Below are positions 56,015 through 64,000 of a stretch of 64,000 nucleotides of DNA, in pieces (the stretch's first letter is position 1; every line of letters starts with the position of its first letter). The position numbers and the translations under genes are program-made. The stretch lies in the NCBI GenBank assembly GCA_963715785.1, contig OY970276.1, positions 4,774,001-4,838,000 of the forward strand, in the 5' to 3' direction. Origin of the DNA: LD21 sp963715785. Lineage in GTDB: Bacteria > Bacteroidota > Bacteroidia > Bacteroidales > VadinHA17. Below the pieces are notes generated by a model that worked only from the letters and a program-made list of their open reading frames with translations, was not told the DNA's origin and made no database searches.

Positions 56015-56947
56015 ATGTCTAAAAAATACATGCTGTTAGCTATTGTTTGCTTTTTCACTGTAACCAGTTTTAGCCAGAATGTCGGTTCATCACCGGAGTA
56101 TATCAAAGCCCTTACACCGGAATGGAAAGGAGAACGGTTTTCAGACGGGCGCCCAAAGGTTTCCGACGCAATCCTCGAAAGACTTAAAAAAATCTCTATC
56201 GAAGAAGCCTGGGGCGTCCTCAGGAATAAGGGGTTTCAGAACCAGTTTGAAGGCGACTGGACAATTATCAATCCTGACGAGGTAATGACCGGCAGAGTCG
56301 TTACTGCACAATATATGCCGCTCAGACCTGATCTTGAGAAACAGATAAAGGAACAGGGGAAGATCGAAAACAGGTCGCAGCAGGGAGCAACAAATTCGTG
56401 GCCAATCGATATCCTGACGGATGGTGATGTTTATGTCGCAGACTCATATGGCAAGGTCGCGGACGGCACACTGATCGGCGATAATCTGGGAAATTCAATA
56501 TATGCAAAATCACACCGGGGGGTTATCTTTTATGGTTCCGTGCGAGATCAGGAAGGCTTGTCTGAAATAAAAGGATTCAATGGATGGATAAAAGGAGAAG
56601 ACCCTTCCTACATTCAGCAGATGATGCTTACATCAATTAATGCACCTATACGCATCGGACGTGCCACAGTACTTCCGGGAGATGTTGTTCTGGCAAAAAA
56701 GTACGGAGTGATATTTATACCGGCATATCTTGTGGAAGATCTGGTGCTGACATCGGAATTTACAGCTCTGCGCGATGAATTCGGGCATCAGAGGCTAAGG
56801 GAGAAGAAGTATCTTGCCGGACAGATAGACAGTCAATGGACTGATGAGATCAAAAAGGATTTCCTGAACTGGCTTAACAACTATCCTGGCAAGCTGCCAA
56901 TGACAAAGGAAGAACTTGATAAGTATATGAAGGATAGAAACTATTAA
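56015..56947 (+). CDS. Secreted RraA-family protein (class II pyruvate-aldolase fold)
   Basis: RraA-fold proteins include 4-hydroxy-4-methyl-2-oxoglutarate/oxaloacetate-type aldolases and normally work in the cytoplasm. Here residues 1-21 form a clear Sec signal (MSKKYMLLAIVCFFTVTSFS, cut near QN). The core carries GDNLGN at 155-160 and GSVRD at 174-178, the Arg-Asp pair that binds substrate and metal in the aldolases. The later PGDVVLAKKYGV has K where an Asp is usual. Extra N-terminal (~50) and C-terminal (~60) stretches lengthen it to 310. It is followed by an exported enolase-superfamily enzyme. Activity and substrate are unproven. Confidence 0.8.
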   Translation: MSKKYMLLAIVCFFTVTSFSQNVGSSPEYIKALTPEWKGERFSDGRPKVSDAILERLKKISIEEAWGVLRNKGFQNQFEGDWTIINPDEVMTGRVVTAQYMPLRPDLEKQIKEQGKIENRSQQGATNSWPIDILTDGDVYVADSYGKVADGTLIGDNLGNSIYAKSHRGVIFYGSVRDQEGLSEIKGFNGWIKGEDPSYIQQMMLTSINAPIRIGRATVLPGDVVLAKKYGVIFIPAYLVEDLVLTSEFTALRDEFGHQRLREKKYLAGQIDSQWTDEIKKDFLNWLNNYPGKLPMTKEELDKYMKDRNY

Positions 56948-57083
56948 CGCGGAGAATCTACGCTCTATTCGTTACGCACAGAATGACAGACATTTTTGTT
57001 TTGGAGGAGCTAATTATGAGAGAAGTGAGGAATCTCAACCTTTTGATCAGACAGTAATATGAATTTTATTAACATCGGTTAAA

Positions 57084-58574
57084 ATGAAAAGTATTTTACG
57101 GCAAATAGCTGAGAAAAACAGGCAGCAGGAGAAAGCTGAAGCAGATTCAATCAATGCGGAGATTAATAATCCTGCTACATCAAAAAGCCGCAGAAATTTT
57201 CTTAAAAAAGCTGCTCTCGGTGGTATTGCCCTTGGCGGGATGATGCATTTATCAATTGAAGACACCCTGGCCGTCACCACTTCCAATGTCCAACGCTCAT
57301 CGGCTCCATCGGATCTGAAAATCACTGACATGCGATATGCTTTGACATCTGTTATGGGAGGTACGGCTATAATACGGATTGATACCAACCAGGGTATATA
57401 CGGATTGGGTGAGGTGCGGGACGGGGCTGACCCGCGATATGCTCTTATGCTGAAAAGCCGGATCCTCGGTCTGAATCCCTGCAACGTCGAGATGTTATTT
57501 AAGATTATTAAACAATTCGGTGGACAGAGCCGCCAGGCTGGAGGAGTTTGCGGTGTGGAAATGGCTCTATGGGATCTTTGTGGCAAAGCATACGGAGTGC
57601 CGGTTTGGCAGCTGTTAGGCGGAAGATACCGCGATAAGATCAGACTGTATGCAGATACCCCGGAAGGCAAATCGCGGGAAGAACAGGCAGAGCGTATTAA
57701 ATATCGCACCGTGGACCAGGGATTCACATGGCTTAAAATGGATTTATCAATCGGTGAACTGATAAACATACCCGGCACGCTGGTGAATCAGAAATTTTGG
57801 ATGGAAAACGGCGATCTGCGGCAGTGGCAGGGGAATTATATGTCGTATGAAAACACAAAACACCCGTTCACACAGATCCAGATAACTGACAAGGGACTGG
57901 AAGAACTGGCGAAAATTGCAGAAGACACGCGCAATATGATCGGCTATGATATTCCTCTTTCAACCGATCATTTTGGTCATTTTGATCTGAACAATGGTAT
58001 ACGCCTGGGCAGGGCACTTGAAAAATACAGGTTGGCATGGATGGAAGATATAATCCCATGGGAAATGACCAGTCAGTGGAAAACTATGTCGGATGCACTT
58101 GAAACACCCCTGCTGACAGGTGAGGATATCTACCTGCTGAAAAACTTCAGGCCTCTTATTGATATTCATGCCGTTGATATTGTTCAACCTGATATTGCAA
58201 CTGCAGGAGGGATCCTGGAAACTAAAAAAATCGGAGATTATGCTGAAGAGCTCGGTGTGGCTATGGCAATTCATCAGGCAGGCACTCCGGTTTCATTCAT
58301 GGCTGATATTCATTGTGCAGCGGCGACACAAAACTTTTTGGCTTGTGAGCATCATAGTGTAGATGTACCATGGTGGGAAAGCCTGGTCAAAACCACCGAT
58401 GGCAGACAATTGATTACCAGGGGATTTGCCAATGTGCCTCTGTCGGCACCGGGATTGGGTATTGAACTTAATGATGAGGAGATAAAGAAGCATCTGAGGC
58501 CTGATGCCAATGGATATTTTGAACCCACACCCGAATGGAACGAAAAAAAATCACACGACAGATTGTGGAGTTAA
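57084..58574 (+). CDS. Tat-exported enolase-superfamily (MR/MLE) dehydratase-like enzyme
   Basis: The 496-residue protein has a Tat signal SRRNFLKKAALGGIALGG (RR at 36-37) after an unusually long, charged n-region of about 35 residues. The enolase-superfamily fold follows from about 78: capping domain, then a barrel with expected metal ligands D295 (STDHFGH), E321 (WMEDI) and E347 (GEDI), and the likely acid/base H397 (AIHQAG); K218 in TWLKMD is a candidate base. Members with this layout dehydrate sugar acids to 2-keto-3-deoxy acids. Tat export means it folds before crossing to the periplasm. Function beyond superfamily is inferred. Confidence 0.8.
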   Translation: MKSILRQIAEKNRQQEKAEADSINAEINNPATSKSRRNFLKKAALGGIALGGMMHLSIEDTLAVTTSNVQRSSAPSDLKITDMRYALTSVMGGTAIIRIDTNQGIYGLGEVRDGADPRYALMLKSRILGLNPCNVEMLFKIIKQFGGQSRQAGGVCGVEMALWDLCGKAYGVPVWQLLGGRYRDKIRLYADTPEGKSREEQAERIKYRTVDQGFTWLKMDLSIGELINIPGTLVNQKFWMENGDLRQWQGNYMSYENTKHPFTQIQITDKGLEELAKIAEDTRNMIGYDIPLSTDHFGHFDLNNGIRLGRALEKYRLAWMEDIIPWEMTSQWKTMSDALETPLLTGEDIYLLKNFRPLIDIHAVDIVQPDIATAGGILETKKIGDYAEELGVAMAIHQAGTPVSFMADIHCAAATQNFLACEHHSVDVPWWESLVKTTDGRQLITRGFANVPLSAPGLGIELNDEEIKKHLRPDANGYFEPTPEWNEKKSHDRLWS

Positions 58575-58618
58575 AGTTACAATAGGATGTTTCAAAGAAT
58601 TCATTGTAAGGTCTGAAC

Positions 58619-60424
58619 TCAGTAAGAATTTTTGATTGAGTCATAATAAGCTTTAAGAATATACCAGGCCTGCTTTTTCTCGCCATGGTCTGAGATCAGC
58701 CCTTTCCGGTTCCATCCGTTCTGAAAAACAGGATGCATTCTGCCTGGCGAGCGGTAATCGACTAAAAGCCATGGGAAGGTCCCGCAGAGGCCGGGCACAT
58801 TTTTTAATAGTTTCACCTGGTCTTTATAGATCTCTTCCTGGTAATCTTCGCTCCAGCCCGATGCTTCATCCTTAGGCCCGAGGTTATTGCCAAAAAGCGC
58901 CTCACCGCCAAATTCTGAAATTACTACAGGTTTATGGCAGACAAAATCCCATTTCACATCTTCCGGCTTCCCTTGCCATGGAACATACCAGCCAAGGTAT
59001 TCGTTAAACGAGATGATGTCAAAATGCCGGTAAAGCGTATCCCATACACTCATTTGATTATTAATATATTTCTCGTCGTTGATTACTGAAGTGATAAGCC
59101 TGGTTGAATCAATTTGCCTGCATTTATCTGTGAGGCTGATCAGCGCCCTGTCGCGGCTTTCCGAAGGGCTTGTTTCATTTGAAAGACTCCAAACAATAAC
59201 CCCGCATCTGTTCTTATCCCTGGCTACCATCTCCCGCATCATCAGATCCATCTTACCGGCAACACCAGGAGCTGAAAATTCAATTTGTTGATACACAGGT
59301 ATTTCATCCCATATCATTATCCCCATCTTTTCAGCCAGCTTAATCATATGTTCGTTATGAGGATAATGAGCCAACCTAACCATGTTGCATCCTGTTTCCC
59401 TGACCCAGGTCAGCAGCATTAAAGCGTCTGATTCTGACCAGGCTCTTGCAGCCTTCAGCGGATTTTCTTCATGTACATTGATACCCTTCAGAAAGACCGG
59501 TTTACCGTTCAAAAGTATTTTTGATCCATCAGCTTCAATTCTCCTGAATCCAATATCATCGGTTACCGTGTCGGTTTCACATTGTATAATTACCCTGTAG
59601 AGCCGCGGCTTTTCGGGAGTCCAGAGCTGAAAACCTGAGGAAAACTTTATTGCAGCCAAACCACCGGAATCTGTAGTGGTTTTATAATCAACCTTTAAAT
59701 CAGGGATTATTACTCTAACATTCTGAGAAGGGTTTTTTCCATTAATCCTGACCCAGCCAAGAACTTCAGAGTCCGAATGTTTTTTAAGCTGAATGAAAAA
59801 GTCATTAATATATGAATTCGCGGTTTCAACCAGGTACACCTCGCGGGTTATCCCTCCATAGTTGAACCAGTCATAGCCTGTTCCCGGAATACCATCCTCT
59901 GCTCTCTGGTTATTCACCCTGACAACAACAGAATTACCACCATTCTTAACAAGACCGGTAAGCTCAATCTGGAAAGGTGTAAATCCTCCTTCATGCTTAT
60001 CAATCAGACTGCCATTCAGATAAACAGCAGCCTTATAGTTTATTGCTCCGAAATAAAGAAAAAGCCTCCTGCCCGATCTCAGATTATAATCAAAGGCTTT
60101 TCTGTACCATACAGTTCCTTCGTAGTATTTTAACTCAGGAAGCTGGGAATTAAAATCCCCGGGAACATCAAGCAATGGCTCGCCTTCAAAAGAATATTCA
60201 ACAAAATCTGATTTATTTTCAGGTTTTCTTTCCTGCCATACTTTTCTCCAGTCTCCTGCCCCGGTCGGATCGATAATAATCTGCCATTTACCATCGAGGC
60301 TGGTACAATGTCTTGCAGAAATATCTGCCATTGCACTCTGGGAGAAAACTGAACCTGATCGTGTAATAGCATTGCACATCAGTATCAGGCAGATCAGAAA
60401 GAAATCAATTGCTTTATTCCTCAT
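58619..60424 (-). CDS. Glycoside hydrolase family 2, beta-glucuronidase/galactosidase-like
   Basis: The 601-residue protein has a signal peptide (about 1-30), a jellyroll sugar-binding domain (about 40-200), an immunoglobulin-like domain (210-300) and a TIM barrel. Catalytic residues are E417 in SNET (acid/base) and E504 in SEFGGE (nucleophile); HYPHNEHM near 353-360 is standard for GH2. The short size and ISEFGGEA pattern favour beta-glucuronidase over LacZ, but beta-galactosidase activity cannot be excluded. It is the last gene of a minus-strand unit with the esterase and deoC. Confidence 0.85.
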   Translation of the reverse strand: MRNKAIDFFLICLILMCNAITRSGSVFSQSAMADISARHCTSLDGKWQIIIDPTGAGDWRKVWQERKPENKSDFVEYSFEGEPLLDVPGDFNSQLPELKYYEGTVWYRKAFDYNLRSGRRLFLYFGAINYKAAVYLNGSLIDKHEGGFTPFQIELTGLVKNGGNSVVVRVNNQRAEDGIPGTGYDWFNYGGITREVYLVETANSYINDFFIQLKKHSDSEVLGWVRINGKNPSQNVRVIIPDLKVDYKTTTDSGGLAAIKFSSGFQLWTPEKPRLYRVIIQCETDTVTDDIGFRRIEADGSKILLNGKPVFLKGINVHEENPLKAARAWSESDALMLLTWVRETGCNMVRLAHYPHNEHMIKLAEKMGIMIWDEIPVYQQIEFSAPGVAGKMDLMMREMVARDKNRCGVIVWSLSNETSPSESRDRALISLTDKCRQIDSTRLITSVINDEKYINNQMSVWDTLYRHFDIISFNEYLGWYVPWQGKPEDVKWDFVCHKPVVISEFGGEALFGNNLGPKDEASGWSEDYQEEIYKDQVKLLKNVPGLCGTFPWLLVDYRSPGRMHPVFQNGWNRKGLISDHGEKKQAWYILKAYYDSIKNSY

Positions 60425-60470
60425 TTGTCACTCATTATTGCCGTGCACGGAAAATCAGATCTATCTGAAA

Positions 60471-61766
60471 TTATTTCAGGTAATTCCGGATAAATAAATC
60501 ACGTGGTTTATAAAAATCTTCTGTCCATTTTTTAGCAAGTTCCCCCTCAGGCTGATGATGGGGCCTGTAAGGAACGGTATTGATGAATTTCTGACCACTG
60601 GCCTGATTCACAGCAGCATATACTGAAGTAGATGGACAAACCATGTCTATCAGTCCTATTTCGGTATAAATAATTGCTTTTGAATCCTTAAGGATATTTG
60701 CAGCATCGAAATAAGGAAGAGCTTTCATCATTTCTTTTTTCGAAGCCTCCGATTCGAATGGCTGAGGCCATCCTCCCATCCTTCCCTTCAGCGAACCAAA
60801 CCAGTCGCACATTGCAGGAACTATTGCGACAACAGCGCTCACCCTGGTGTCAAGTCCTGCAGCGACCAATGCCTGTCCTCCTCCCTGGCTCTCTCCTATT
60901 ACCAGCAATCTTTTACCATCCCATTCAGGCTGACGGGTCAAAAAATCAATTGTACGTAATAAACGCAAATACATACCCCTGAAATAAACTTCATCGCGGT
61001 TGGTTAATCCCTGAAGCCAATAATTCTTAAGCTGACCGGCTTCCAGGTCATCATAATAGCTTTCCGGCTGATCATTGAGCATACCATGTGCATTAAGGTC
61101 AAAGCAAAGTGCCCCCATTTTTGCATAGGAAAGGGCATTCCTGGGTTCAGAACGGCACCACGATCCTTTAACTCCTGCAGCATGTACCAGCAGAACGATG
61201 GGAAGTGTGCCGGGCGCAGCTTTTTCAGGTTTTGCAAAATAGCCGCGAACAGGCGCAGGTCCGAGACAATTGATCTCAACGTCTTCACAGAAATATCCCT
61301 GGTCCTTATCAGTTCCCAGAACAACTGCAGTTTTTATTTCCTGAGGCATAGCATTCAGGTTCTTTTTTAAATTGGCCCAGTAAGCCTCAAAATCTTTAGG
61401 ACATTTTGCTCCGGGCACCAATTTTTCCGGATCAACCAGCATACCTAAATTAGCAGATTCGCTTTTTGATTTTGCTTCCACAATTATTGAGCACGGATCC
61501 TTGAAAGCCCCTTCAAATACCTGCAATGAATCTTTACCGATTAATATGTTTTTCTGATCAATCAGGTGTGTATTATTTTTAAAGACTCTGATGTGGAGGG
61601 TATCTCCTGCCAGGTCTTCCGCAAAAGCTTTTACAATTATTTTCTGACCTTTTTTGTATACTCCGGATCCATTCACCTGGCTCAGAGTAATATTTTGTCC
61701 ATCTGCGACAGTAAACAGAAGCCAGAGTGCAATGGTAAAAATTGGAAACAAATAGTGTTTTTTCAT
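60471..61766 (-). CDS. Secreted acetyl xylan esterase / cephalosporin deacetylase-like hydrolase
   Basis: The 431-residue protein has a signal peptide (about 1-23), an N-terminal beta domain (24-110) and an alpha/beta-hydrolase domain of the AXE1/Cah type. Nucleophile S293 lies in GESQGGGQ; the acid is probably in IGLIDMVCPSTS and the His in YRPHHQPEG. Such esterases deacetylate xylan or oligosaccharides. With the neighbouring GH2 it would remove both acetyl groups and terminal sugars from plant or algal glycans. The triad is complete. Confidence 0.85.
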   Translation of the reverse strand: MKKHYLFPIFTIALWLLFTVADGQNITLSQVNGSGVYKKGQKIIVKAFAEDLAGDTLHIRVFKNNTHLIDQKNILIGKDSLQVFEGAFKDPCSIIVEAKSKSESANLGMLVDPEKLVPGAKCPKDFEAYWANLKKNLNAMPQEIKTAVVLGTDKDQGYFCEDVEINCLGPAPVRGYFAKPEKAAPGTLPIVLLVHAAGVKGSWCRSEPRNALSYAKMGALCFDLNAHGMLNDQPESYYDDLEAGQLKNYWLQGLTNRDEVYFRGMYLRLLRTIDFLTRQPEWDGKRLLVIGESQGGGQALVAAGLDTRVSAVVAIVPAMCDWFGSLKGRMGGWPQPFESEASKKEMMKALPYFDAANILKDSKAIIYTEIGLIDMVCPSTSVYAAVNQASGQKFINTVPYRPHHQPEGELAKKWTEDFYKPRDLFIRNYLK

Positions 61767-61838
61767 CTTTGGAGATTTAAGCTCGTTATATTAATATGTA
61801 TCAGTCCGGTCTTTTGTTCAGGATCGCGGACCCGAAAG

Positions 61839-62588
61839 TTATTCCTGCCCAAAACGTTTCATCGCATCAGTAAGGATTGCCTCAGTGGCGGTGGCACCTG
61901 ACCGTGTAGCTCCGGCTTCTTTCATTTTTAGAAGATCATCGAGGGTTCTGACTCCGCCGGCACATTTTATCTGCACTGCTGGTCCGGAATATTTCCTCAT
62001 AAGCTTTACGTCTTCAATTGTTGCACCTTTATAGTTGTAATCGCCATTCGGGAGCTTTACATAGCCATATCCGGTGGATGTCTTAACAAAATCAGCTCCA
62101 ACACGAGTGCAAATCTCACAAAGGCGGATCTTATCCTCTGCTTTTGTCACAAAATCTGTTTCAAAAATAACCTTAACTACCGACTTGTTTTTATGGCAGA
62201 TATCTGTTACAGCTTTAATTTCTTTTTCCACATAATTCCAGTCGCCTCCAAGGGTTTTTCCGACGTTGATTACCATATCGACTTCATCGGCTCCATCAAG
62301 GCAGGCTTGTTCAGCCTCAAACACCTTAACTACTGTTGAACTGTTCCCATGAGGGAAGCCTATTACACAACCGACCTTTACATCGCTTCCTTCCAGGATT
62401 CGGGCAGCAGATCTGACAGCATACGGCTTCACACAGACAGAGGCCACATCATACTTAAGAGCCACTTCACACTGTTTTAGCAGATCCTGATCGGTGTGCA
62501 TCGGATTCAGTATCGAGTGATCGATCATTTTGGCCAGTTCTTTCACCATCTTCATATTCGTGTTTTTTTCTTTAAATATTTTTGACAT
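61839..62588 (-). CDS. deoC: Deoxyribose-phosphate aldolase
   Basis: Class I aldolase splitting 2-deoxyribose-5-phosphate into acetaldehyde and glyceraldehyde-3-phosphate. The Schiff-base lysine is K169 (DFVKTSTGY), with K208 (IKCAGGVR) and D104 (DEVDMV) completing the active site. The 249-residue length is normal with a short N-terminal extension; Met12 is an alternative start. It shares strand with the esterase and GH2 (72-base gap) and is divergent from the hexokinase, 132 bases away. A role on other deoxy-sugar phosphates is possible in this catabolic setting. Confidence 0.93.
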   Translation of the reverse strand: MSKIFKEKNTNMKMVKELAKMIDHSILNPMHTDQDLLKQCEVALKYDVASVCVKPYAVRSAARILEGSDVKVGCVIGFPHGNSSTVVKVFEAEQACLDGADEVDMVINVGKTLGGDWNYVEKEIKAVTDICHKNKSVVKVIFETDFVTKAEDKIRLCEICTRVGADFVKTSTGYGYVKLPNGDYNYKGATIEDVKLMRKYSGPAVQIKCAGGVRTLDDLLKMKEAGATRSGATATEAILTDAMKRFGQE

Positions 62589-62720
62589 TCTTCACCGGAA
62601 ACTCCGTCAGTCGTGATAATAGCTTGCCTGACGTAAGTTGATCACTACAATATTATAAAATAAACTTATATTTTCCGGGCTTATTTTTATATTTGACGAC
62701 CAACATCAGAATAATCGAAA

Positions 62721-64000
62721 ATGGAAAAATATTTTACATTTCTTGAAGAACATAAAATGAGAGCTGAGGATATAAACATCCAGCAAATTGTGGATCTGTT
62801 TACATCTGACATGTTACAAGGCCTGAAAGGAGGCACTAGCACGCTGCGTATGATCCCTACTTATATAGAAGCCGATAATCAATTTCTTACCGGGGTGCCG
62901 GTAGTAGCTGTGGATGCCGGTGGAACGAATTTCAGGGCCGCTCTTATCAAATTTAATCTCTCAGGAAAACTGGAAATCAGCAATTTAATGAATGCAAAGA
63001 TGCCGGGTCTCGAAGGTGAAATATCAAAAAATGAATTCTTCAAGACAATTGCAGGATACGTCATGCCGATTGCGAAACTTTCGGACAGGATAGGTTTCTG
63101 TTTTTCATATCCCACCGAAATTCTGCCCACTAAGGACGGGAAGCTTCTTCAATTTTGCAAAGAAGTGCAGGCACCTGAGGTCGTTGGCCAGCTCATAGGA
63201 AAGACCCTTCTCGAAACACTTGGAATGGAGGAAAAACAAATTGTTTTATTAAATGATACTGTTGCTACTCTTTTAGCAGGCAAATCAGCTTCTTTCGGCC
63301 ATGAATATGATTCGTATATCGGCTTTATCCTTGGAACGGGAACCAATACCTGCTATATTGAAAGCAACAGAAATATTCTGAAAATAACTACACTTGACAA
63401 CACAAAAAGCCAGATTATCAACGTGGAATCTGGCGCCTTCGGAAAAGTGCCTCAATCCGACATTGATATTGCATTTGATAATACAACGATAAATCCAGGT
63501 GATTACAAACTTGAGAAAATGTTTGCCGGCGGTTATTTTGGCGGACTATGCCTGATGACACTAAAAGCTGCAGCCAAAGAGGGAATATTTTCGGGTCCCG
63601 CTGCTTCCGGCCTGATATCAATAAATGAGTTGTCTTCGGGTGAAGTGAATAATTATGTTATCAGTCGGGGTGCTAAATGCGGCACTTTACAGGATGTGTT
63701 AAAAGACAAGACTGATATAGAAAACTGTATTAAGATAATTGAATCGCTCATTGAACGTTCAGGAAAGCTTGTAGCAGCAAATATGGCAGCTGTGATCCTT
63801 AAAACCAATAAAGGAAAATCATCGGAGCGCCCTATCCTGATAACAATTGAAGGAACCACATTTAATAAACTGCAAGGACTGAAGACTCATTTTGAAAAAT
63901 ATCTGAAGGAATATCTCTCAGGAGAAAGACAAAGATTCTACGAATTTACAGAAGTAAAGCAATCAAGCCTCGTAGGCGCGGCACTGGCAGCCCTGATCAA
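62721..64000 (+). CDS. Hexokinase-family sugar kinase (3' end outside window)
   Basis: The frame starting with the ATG at 62721 is open to the window edge (426 codons), so the end is missing but few residues can remain. The N-terminal phosphate loop is VDAGGTNFRAAL (DAGGTN at 65-70), followed by SYPTEI, a catalytic LNDTVATLLAG, a GTGTNTCY adenosine loop and a C-terminal SSLVGAALAAL segment. This is the eukaryote-like hexokinase family known in Bacteroidetes, which phosphorylates glucose or mannose. It is divergent from deoC. Confidence 0.9.
   Translation, partial: MEKYFTFLEEHKMRAEDINIQQIVDLFTSDMLQGLKGGTSTLRMIPTYIEADNQFLTGVPVVAVDAGGTNFRAALIKFNLSGKLEISNLMNAKMPGLEGEISKNEFFKTIAGYVMPIAKLSDRIGFCFSYPTEILPTKDGKLLQFCKEVQAPEVVGQLIGKTLLETLGMEEKQIVLLNDTVATLLAGKSASFGHEYDSYIGFILGTGTNTCYIESNRNILKITTLDNTKSQIINVESGAFGKVPQSDIDIAFDNTTINPGDYKLEKMFAGGYFGGLCLMTLKAAAKEGIFSGPAASGLISINELSSGEVNNYVISRGAKCGTLQDVLKDKTDIENCIKIIESLIERSGKLVAANMAAVILKTNKGKSSERPILITIEGTTFNKLQGLKTHFEKYLKEYLSGERQRFYEFTEVKQSSLVGAALAALI

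Noticed and set aside
57047..57778. Long minus-strand open frame (243 codons) inside the enolase-superfamily gene
   Set aside because: Antisense shadow: rich in Ser, Arg, Pro and Ile with no domain, signal or sensible start, and fully covered by a well-supported gene.

Overview
The window is chromosomal DNA of a Bacteroidota (Bacteroidetes) bacterium, most likely Bacteroidales/Marinilabiliales-like. The support is a short primary sigma factor with the Bacteroidetes-type N-terminus (MRQLKITKSITNRES), promoter-like TTG...TAnnTTTG elements, near absence of Shine-Dalgarno sites, a bTHX ribosomal protein, a DapF of Bacteroidetes type, a CcrA-like B1 metallo-beta-lactamase and many Sec/Tat-exported carbohydrate enzymes. 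No rRNA, tRNA, CRISPR array, phage gene, transposase or complete insertion sequence was seen.

Layout. 0-2.4 kb: 3' part of a B1 beta-lactamase gene, a GH16 lipoprotein and a glycosidase-like gene lacking its C-terminal half. 2.5-15.3 kb: housekeeping block (lhgO, uvrB, rpoD, an HtrA protease, dapF, rlmN, dacB/PBP4, an M28 peptidase, gyrB). 15.8-21.6 kb: outer-membrane barrel plus a very long TPR protein, then ftsE. 21.7-32 kb: a FemAB/GNAT-like protein with a polysaccharide-deacetylase-like protein, a DEAD-box helicase behind a long leader, a tightly overlapping EamA / LtaS-like / MFS trio, and a ThDP enzyme. 32-35.8 kb: small information-processing genes (GNAT, bTHX with an unusual tail, tag, NimA-like, NYN-LOTUS, RRM and cold-shock proteins).

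35.9-47.5 kb: an exported Gfo/Idh oxidoreductase, a GntR/UTRA regulator divergent from a 2-oxoacid dehydrogenase E2 and fused E1 (no E3), and a TolC/adaptor/RND efflux operon. The GntR-E2 gap holds an operator-like palindrome overlapping a good Bacteroidetes promoter and a 26-bp tandem duplication. 47.6-64 kb: a carbohydrate catabolism district with a HAD phosphatase, a class II aldolase, a HAD relic, a PHP-domain protein, an aldolase/SDR fusion, a SorE-like dehydrogenase, a PfkB kinase, a sorbitol-dehydrogenase-like enzyme, a secreted RraA-like protein, a Tat-exported enolase-superfamily dehydratase, GH2, an acetyl-esterase, deoC and a hexokinase running off the right edge.

The most unusual parts are the exported enolase-superfamily/RraA pair, which could form a dehydratase-aldolase route outside the cytoplasm, and the PHP / aldolase-SDR / SorE-like cluster, whose gene set suggests a phosphorylated-sugar pathway I cannot match to a named one. 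Both are inferences from families and gene order. Starts were moved inward from the longest reading frame where family N-termini, signal peptides or a nearby ATG argue for it.
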